Positions 53,682 to 58,571 of a stretch of DNA of 58,571 nt are shown piece after piece. The stretch's first letter is position 1. The number at the start of each line of letters is the position of its first letter. The position numbers were made by a program, and so were the translations under genes. This DNA comes from Chloroflexota bacterium (GTDB taxonomy: Bacteria; Chloroflexota; UBA5177): the NCBI GenBank assembly GCA_025966365.1, contig JAICWV010000004.1, forward strand, positions 1 to 58,571, given 5' to 3'. The notes under the pieces were generated by a model. The model did not search any database. It saw nothing but the letters and a program-made list of their open reading frames with translations, and was not told the origin of the DNA.

Positions 53682-54616
53682 CGCGTCGCTCCGGCGATCT
53701 CCGCTTTGTTGCGGACAACCGTCAGGTAGAAGGCGGTAGTCAGCACGGAGAGAACCAGGATGACGATGGAATAGGCAGCCGCGATGTTCGGGTTCTGGTA
53801 GCTGTGATACCAGTTGTACGCCTGGGCGCCCAGGACCGGCAGATTGCTCCCCACCAGCGCCAGGATGACGGCGAATACCTGGATGGCGAAGATGGTGCGG
53901 AGAATCAGGGCCACGCGAATGCTGGGCTTGAGCAGGGGCAGCGTGATGCGCCAGAGACGCTGCCAGAACGTGGCGCCAAAGACGTCTGCCGCCTCTCCGA
54001 ACTCCCTGGGTATACCCTGCAGCCCGCCGAGAAGGATAAGCATGACGAGCGATGTCGATCGCCAGATCTCGGCCACGACACACACGGCGAAGAGGGAGAA
54101 AGTGTTCTGATAGCTGAGGAACTGATAGCCGTATTGGGACAGGCCAAGATCGTGCAGGATCGAGTTGAAGTAGCCGTTCTGGGTGTAGATCGACAGCCAG
54201 ACGATCCCGGCGGCGAGATCGGATATCGCCAGCGGAATGGTCCAGACGTACAGGAAGAATTGCTGGCCTCGTAGCCCGGTGTTGATGATCAGTGCCATCG
54301 AAAATGCGAGGCAGAACTCCAGCGGAATAATGCTAACCATGAAGATGAGCGTGTTCTTGACCGACGGCCAGAACGTGTACTCATGGGTCATCTGATAGAA
54401 GTTGTAGCTGGTGAGGGTGTTGTTCGGGCCCTCGAAGGCGAGATGAATGGCCTGGATCGCGGGCCAGACGACGAACACGCTCAGGAAGAAGACCGACGGT
54501 GCCAGCAACAGGTACGGGGCGACCGCTTCGACCCGGGGACGTCGGCGAGAGGGAACCGAGGGGGAGGAGGTTACCTCCTCCCCCCAGGCTCCGGCTGTCT
54601 CTACCCGACTGGACAC
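53678..54616 (-). CDS. Sugar ABC transporter permease (MalF-like)
   Basis: 312 aa, six transmembrane helices starting near residue 33 (YLLLAPSVFFLSVFVVW). EAA loop: IPREFGEAADVFGATFWQRL. Start GTG 54616 overlaps the binding-protein gene by 16 nt. The first 30 codons carry an 11-bp perfect hairpin in mRNA (54560-54584), which is likely both a stability element and a brake on expression. Confidence 0.93.
   Translation of the reverse strand: MSSRVETAGAWGEEVTSSPSVPSRRRPRVEAVAPYLLLAPSVFFLSVFVVWPAIQAIHLAFEGPNNTLTSYNFYQMTHEYTFWPSVKNTLIFMVSIIPLEFCLAFSMALIINTGLRGQQFFLYVWTIPLAISDLAAGIVWLSIYTQNGYFNSILHDLGLSQYGYQFLSYQNTFSLFAVCVVAEIWRSTSLVMLILLGGLQGIPREFGEAADVFGATFWQRLWRITLPLLKPSIRVALILRTIFAIQVFAVILALVGSNLPVLGAQAYNWYHSYQNPNIAAAYSIVILVLSVLTTAFYLTVVRNKAEIAGATR
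54560..54584 (-). repeat. Strong hairpin at the binding-protein/permease junction
   Basis: GGGGGAGGAGG (54560-54570) and its exact complement (54574-54584) leave a 3-nt loop. It begins 17 nt after the binding-protein stop codon and lies inside codons about 11-19 of the permease gene. No U-tract, so it is not a normal terminator. Confidence 0.8.
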
Positions 54617-55911
54617 GGGCCCTTACTCGGCTTGTCCGGGTACCAGCATTTTGCTCCGGCTTGCTGAACCAGGCCCGCCATGATGGAGCCCTCGTCGTTG
54701 AGCACGGACTGGATCGGCTGATTCTGGATCAGTATTCGGTTCCAGGTGTCCAGGTACACCTTGTTGAAGGCGGCGTTCTGCGCGCCCAGGCCCACCGGCA
54801 CCAGCGCCGGAATGCTGCCCTTCGCATTCTGCTGCGCCTTGACCGCCAGCGACTCGGTCCAGGTCCCCGTGTCCAGGGTAGCGGGAATAGGAGCCCTGGT
54901 GGCCGGGAAAAAGGCGAGGCGTTTGAGGATGTTGATCTCCTGGGTGTTCTGGGTCAGGTAGTCGATCACTTTTTCAGCGGCGGCCTTATTTGCTGCTCCC
55001 TTGGGGATCGCGAGACCACCCAGGACGACCATGTAGCCCAAACCCCTTGGTCCTCGCGGCGCAGGCACCAGCACCATATCGTTGGCGTCCTGGCTGGCGG
55101 CGTTGATGAGGCGAGCCACGTGGTCCCAGGCGATCCAGACCTCGCCTGAGAGCAGCGGATCCTGCATGAAGGAGTAGCTGGTGGACTGCGGGTTGGTCAC
55201 CGCCCACAGCTTCTTCATCATCTGCCAGGCTTTGACGGCGCTCTTGGACTTGAAGGTCCGAACCACACCTTTGGTGTAGGAGGGGTACAGATATCCCTGC
55301 ATGAAGCGGTGAATCAGCCCGGCGACCGGGAAGCCGATCATGGCCCGGCCCGTCTTCTTCTTGATGTTCTGTCCCCAGGCCACCAACTGGTCGTAGGTGA
55401 GCTTATTGACCTTGGCGCCCTTGGGCAGGTAGGGCAGGGCTCTGCGATTGACCCCGAGGACGTAGGTGGCCGTGATCCAGGGGATGAAGTAGTGCTTGTT
55501 CTTGGACCCGAGCTTCGACAGGTTGATGAAGCTCTGCGGGAATCCCCGCTTCTTGAGCTTGTTCATCAGCGGGGTAAGGTCCTGGAGCATGCCGTCGGCG
55601 GCAAGCGGCTCGAAGTCGCTCTGCAGGCCGGCAAGCACGTTGAACTGGACCTTATTGGACTTGACCTGGGACTCCACCTGCGTGAAGTAGGTCGAACTGT
55701 CGGCCGCAGGTACAAAGCTGACCGAGGCCGGCGAGTTCGCGAGGATAACGTTCCTGAACGTGGTGGCCTCGTCCACGGGCGTGAACTGGGTTGAGTAGAT
55801 GGTCACTGCCGTATCGGCGCCGGCCGGAGTGGCGTCGCGCGGGATGGACGCCAACAGCAGAGCCACCACGCCGATCACGATAGCAACGCGGGAAAGCCAG
55901 AGCTTGGTCAC
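54601..55911 (-). CDS. Extracellular solute-binding protein, family 1
   Basis: 436 aa. Signal peptide MTKLWLSRVAIVIGVVALLLA, no lipobox, so it is probably secreted or remains surface bound by another means. The mature part is a type B/D binding fold (VTIYSTQFTPVDEATTFRNV, PLLSGEVWIAWDHVARLINA, GGLAIPKGAANKAAAEKVID). It should capture a sugar or oligosaccharide for the permeases. GTG 55911 lies 6 nt after AAGGAG; the ATG 55917 touches that site. First gene of the importer operon. Confidence 0.9.
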   Translation of the reverse strand: MTKLWLSRVAIVIGVVALLLASIPRDATPAGADTAVTIYSTQFTPVDEATTFRNVILANSPASVSFVPAADSSTYFTQVESQVKSNKVQFNVLAGLQSDFEPLAADGMLQDLTPLMNKLKKRGFPQSFINLSKLGSKNKHYFIPWITATYVLGVNRRALPYLPKGAKVNKLTYDQLVAWGQNIKKKTGRAMIGFPVAGLIHRFMQGYLYPSYTKGVVRTFKSKSAVKAWQMMKKLWAVTNPQSTSYSFMQDPLLSGEVWIAWDHVARLINAASQDANDMVLVPAPRGPRGLGYMVVLGGLAIPKGAANKAAAEKVIDYLTQNTQEINILKRLAFFPATRAPIPATLDTGTWTESLAVKAQQNAKGSIPALVPVGLGAQNAAFNKVYLDTWNRILIQNQPIQSVLNDEGSIMAGLVQQAGAKCWYPDKPSKGPCPVG

Positions 55912-56623
55912 TGACATCTCCTTCCAGGGATTGAAAGTTGCCACGATCCCCTGGCCAGCGTCTGCCCAGTGACGCTGGTTGCGGGCCACTCTCTACGGGA
56001 TGGCTGCACGCCGACCTGGGTTTCCCAGCGCGTCCTCTGCTTCTCCTCCTTGGGCCGGTATCGACCCAGATCCTCGCGTCCATTCCCTGAAGATCAATGC
56101 ACATCGTACAGCGAGTACCGCGACCGGTCAAGCGGGTGCGGGCCTCGTTTTTGCAGTAGGGGCGATGTACACTCGCTGGCCTGAGATGTAGGGGCGAGGT
56201 GCAATCGCCCGCTGTGCCACAGCACAGCTTCCGGTGCCCGCCACGCAGGGATGACGTTCTCGGGAACTGGCGGGCCCTTCCGGGTTCGCCCCATTGCGAC
56301 TTTCGGGGTGCCCACCGCAGGGGGTCGAACCCCGAAAGCCACGGCGAGTGGAATCGGGGGATCGGCCCCGACCACACCTGTGGCGCGAAGGCATACTCTG
56401 GAGATGCATGCACCGAAGCCGCTCTGTGGAGCGGCGGGCGATTGGAAATCGCCCCTACATTTCAGCGGAGTGCACATCGCCCGTACATCTCAGCCGATCG
56501 CAAATCGGCCCCTACATCTCAGCCGAGTGCACATCGTCCCTACATCTCAGCCGAGTGCAAATCGCCCCTACAGTTCTACTGCAAAAACGTGAGTCACGCC
56601 CGGTCAAAGGTTTTACGTAGGTG
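55912..56623. other. Non-coding region with an inverted-arm repeat element
   Basis: This 712-nt stretch shows no convincing gene. Reading frames across it are made by repeats. Its main content is the element at 56146-56589. The first 230 nt, upstream of the binding-protein gene, show no clear promoter. Confidence 0.7.
56146..56589. repeat. Inverted-arm element built from 27-29-bp units (MITE-like)
   Basis: Outer ends are exact complements over 14 bp: CGTTTTTGCAGTAG (56146-56159) and CTACTGCAAAAACG (56576-56589). The right arm has four head-to-tail units (56461-56488, 56489-56517, 56518-56545, 56546-56573) of consensus CTCAGCCGAGTGCAAATCGCC plus CCTACAT, preceded by a related 27-nt unit (56434-56460). 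The left arm has two inverted units; 56186-56212 matches the complement of 56434-56460 at 24 of 27 bases. The 221-bp centre has no gene; it contains a 10-bp inverted repeat, CTTTCGGGGT (56300-56309) with ACCCCGAAAG (56329-56338). Confidence 0.78.
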
Positions 56624-56983
56624 TCAATCCGGATCGTGTGCTATAGGTCTGACTTCCACCAACCCTCCGGCCGGCCAGCTCCGGGCCACCTCGACCGCTT
56701 CGTCAAGCCCCGGTACCTCGATGACGGCGTAGCTGCCGATGGCCTCCTTCGATTCCACGAACGGCCCGTCATTCACCACCGGCACCCGACTCTTGCCCGC
56801 TGGTCCCAGCACGACCGTCTTGGCGGTCGATTGTCCCTGCAGGCGTCTGCCCTCAACGATGCGGCCGGCCCGGGCGTGCTCGCCGAACCAGCGGCCAATA
56901 CGGGCGACCGCATCCTCCCGGTCGGATTCCGGCATCGACATCCACGCGTGCTCGTCGGCGGCAAACAAGAGAAGGTACTTCAT
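56624..56983 (-). CDS. YCII-related domain protein
   Basis: 119 aa. Begins MKYLLLFAADEHAWMSM, continues with a ferredoxin-like alpha/beta fold and DGPFVESKEAIGSYAVIEV, the YCII/DGPF signature containing the conserved Asp-Gly. Such proteins often accompany ECF sigma factors or act as small enzymes, but no general function is known. ATG 56983 has AGGAG 8 nt upstream; a GTG at 56992 has none. Confidence 0.88.
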   Translation of the reverse strand: MKYLLLFAADEHAWMSMPESDREDAVARIGRWFGEHARAGRIVEGRRLQGQSTAKTVVLGPAGKSRVPVVNDGPFVESKEAIGSYAVIEVPGLDEAVEVARSWPAGGLVEVRPIAHDPD

Positions 56984-57070
56984 GCGACTCACTCCTTTAT
57001 CGTCGGCCGTGACACCCAGAGATGACAGCCTCTACTTCAAGGACGAACAAGAGTCCCCGTCACGCGACAA

Positions 57071-58571
57071 TTAGTCGGAGCTCTGGCCGCTGTCGGCTGC
57101 ATATCCCGCGCGTGCCTGCAACCGGCCTCGGGCCCGGCTCCCACGCTTCTGTGCCCGTTCCTTCTCCTCGTCGGAGAGGACGCGACGCAGCACCTTGCCC
57201 GACGAAGACTTGGGAAGCTCGGTCCGAAACTCGACCGCTCGCGGCACTTTATGCCTGGCCAGCCGCTCGCGGGCAAAGCTCAACACCTCGTTCTTGGTCA
57301 GGTCCTCGCCTGGTCTGGCGACGATGAACGCCTTGGCCACCTCACCCCCAAAGGGGTGCGGCACGCCGACCACTGCCGCTTCCTTGATTTTGGGATGCTC
57401 GAAGAGCACTTCTTCAATCTCGCGGGGATAGACATTTTCACCCCCGGTGATAATCAGATCCTTGCTGCGATCCACGATGAACAGCAATCCCTCTCCGTCC
57501 ATGCGGGCGATGTCACCGGTCCGCAGCCAGCCCTGCTCCAGGACATCCGCAGTTTCGTCCTGCCGGTGCCAGTAGCCGGCCATGATCTGGGGCCCGCGTA
57601 CCAGCAGCTCACCCGCCTGACCCAGTGGAACCGGCTCCCCGGTCTCCGCGCTCACGATGGAGATATCGGTGTCGGCGACAGGGAGTCCGACACTTCCCGC
57701 CTCTCCGGCGCCGGTATACGGCTGTGCCGATACCAGTGGCGAGGCCTCCGACAGCCCATAACCCTCAAACAACCGTCCTCCGGTGAGCAGCTCGAACTCG
57801 CGCTTCACCTCGATGGGAAGCGGTGCGCCGCCGCACACGCAGTACTCGATCGAGGACACGTCGTAGATCTTGGATCGCTCGTCGTTAACAAAGGCGACAT
57901 ACAGGGTCGGGACGCCGGGAAACACGGTGGGACGATAGGTCCGTATGGCCTCGAATACAAGGCTTGGCGTCCAGTTGGGAATCAGGACCGTTCGCGCCGC
58001 CAGGATGAGTGCCGCGTTGAGAACCAGGGTCATGCCATAGACATGGAAGAGCGGGAGCACGGCAAGAATCGTCTCCTCGCCGTCTCGAAGCTGCGGAAAC
58101 CACTCGCGCATCTGGCGCGCATTTGCGAGCAAATTGGCATGCGTCAGCATGGCGGCTTTGGGGATCCCGGTCGTCCCGCCGGTGTATTGGAGCACGGCCA
58201 CATCCTCGGGGTCCGCGAGGTTGTCGGTCTGTCTGCCCTTGCCGCTCTGGAGAAAGTCGGGCATGCGCTGTACCTTCCCGCCATAGGGCACCGGTGCAGC
58301 AGGGGACGGTAGCTTTTTCAGCAGCCGTCCCAGCAGCCGTTTGTGGGGGGGCAGAAAGTCGCCGATGGAGCCCACCACCACGGTCTCCACTCCGCAGTCC
58401 TCCCAGACCCCCGCGATCCTGTCGTACAGTATGTCGAGCGTCACGATCGTCTTTGCCCCGGAATCCCTGATCAGGTACTCGATCTCTCGGGGGACCGAGA
58501 CAGGAGGAGCGGCGGCAACGGCCGCGCCGAGTTTCAGGGTGCCGAAGTACGCGATGGGAAAGTGCGGGGTA
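57071..58571 (-). CDS. fadD: Long-chain acyl-CoA ligase (partial)
   Basis: 500 residues seen; the N-terminus is beyond the right edge. Adenylate-forming motifs are all present: YTGGTTGIPKAAMLTHANL (P-loop), VFPGVPTLYVAF, GYGLSEASPLVS, GWLRTGDIARMDGEG, and GGENVYPREIEEVLFEHPKI. They activate fatty acids to acyl-CoA through acyl-AMP. Chain length preference cannot be read. It is 87 nt upstream of the YCII gene on the same strand. Confidence 0.93.
   Translation of the reverse strand, partial: TPHFPIAYFGTLKLGAAVAAAPPVSVPREIEYLIRDSGAKTIVTLDILYDRIAGVWEDCGVETVVVGSIGDFLPPHKRLLGRLLKKLPSPAAPVPYGGKVQRMPDFLQSGKGRQTDNLADPEDVAVLQYTGGTTGIPKAAMLTHANLLANARQMREWFPQLRDGEETILAVLPLFHVYGMTLVLNAALILAARTVLIPNWTPSLVFEAIRTYRPTVFPGVPTLYVAFVNDERSKIYDVSSIEYCVCGGAPLPIEVKREFELLTGGRLFEGYGLSEASPLVSAQPYTGAGEAGSVGLPVADTDISIVSAETGEPVPLGQAGELLVRGPQIMAGYWHRQDETADVLEQGWLRTGDIARMDGEGLLFIVDRSKDLIITGGENVYPREIEEVLFEHPKIKEAAVVGVPHPFGGEVAKAFIVARPGEDLTKNEVLSFARERLARHKVPRAVEFRTELPKSSSGKVLRRVLSDEEKERAQKRGSRARGRLQARAGYAADSGQSSD

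Noticed and set aside
51769-53718. 649-codon fusion of ABC ATPase with an upstream stretch
   Set aside because: The first 287 codons lie out of frame within the permease gene. The real start is GTG 52857.
56461-56573. CRISPR array
   Set aside because: Units touch each other without unique spacers, and there are only four; no cas gene is nearby.
56199-56732. 177-codon open frame across the repeats
   Set aside because: Made by tandem repeats and overlapping the YCII gene; no family resemblance or ribosome site.

Overview
This is a compact, GC-rich bacterial chromosome segment with no rRNA, tRNA, phage or insertion-sequence genes that I can recognise. Many genes start with GTG or TTG, and many neighbours overlap by 4 nt. 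The gene set points to Chloroflexota or a nearby terrabacterial lineage: NrdR, PgeF/YggS/YggT/DUF167, RecO, RecX, CdaA plus YbbR, a GpgS-type glucosyl-3-phosphoglycerate synthase, DUF2079 and PIG-V-like membrane proteins, a MoxR/DUF58/VWA cluster, and a probable selenoprotein. The phylum is an inference; Actinomycetota-like relatives are not excluded.

Layout. 1-2205 is the C-terminally truncated gene for a SARP-type regulator fused to an ATPase and a Ser/Thr kinase. 2367-3852 holds a cyclophilin lipoprotein and a divergent HD-domain protein. 3907-9134 is a sugar operon: debranching-type glycosidase, GT4 glycosyltransferase, and a universal-stress-protein/GpgS fusion. 9139-10852 (minus) is cca and a ferredoxin. 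10964-14738 (plus) is a housekeeping operon: nrdR, pgeF, yggS, yggT, DUF167, hisS. A recognisable NrdR box lies in the cca/nrdR intergenic region. 14744-18951 carries an L,D-transpeptidase, recO, a PP2C phosphatase and a DehI-family protein. 19003-22684 has a VOC epimerase-like gene, a six-hairpin protein, and a divergent GT2/methyltransferase pair behind a promoter-hairpin leader.

22685-32940 is a six-gene minus-strand operon of the MoxR/DUF58/VWA type. 33148-39658 holds envelope genes: a small membrane protein, DUF2079, a lipoprotein, a secreted clan-A glycosidase-like protein that probably starts at ATT, and a PIG-V-like mannosyltransferase. 39651-42654 contains dut, a membrane-anchored protein, an NHLRC2-like thioredoxin/NHL protein whose first redox Cys is encoded by in-frame TGA (probable selenocysteine), and a small HTH protein. 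A citrate synthase is divergent from the last. 44020-51772 has an acetyltransferase, three small proteins, uvrA, the c-di-AMP pair cdaA-ybbR, and recX. 51769-55911 is a complete sugar-type ABC importer with a strong hairpin just after the binding-protein gene. 55912-56623 is non-coding and carries a roughly 444-bp element with inverted arms built from 27-29-bp units. 56624-58571 is a YCII protein and a truncated acyl-CoA ligase.

The strongest leads are the UxxC thioredoxin/NHL protein with its SECIS-like hairpin, the USP-GpgS fusion, the BTAD-ATPase-kinase protein, the promoter-terminator leader before the GT2 gene, and the inverted-arm repeat element. Seven of nine convergent gene pairs have 6 nt or less between stop codons, or overlap.
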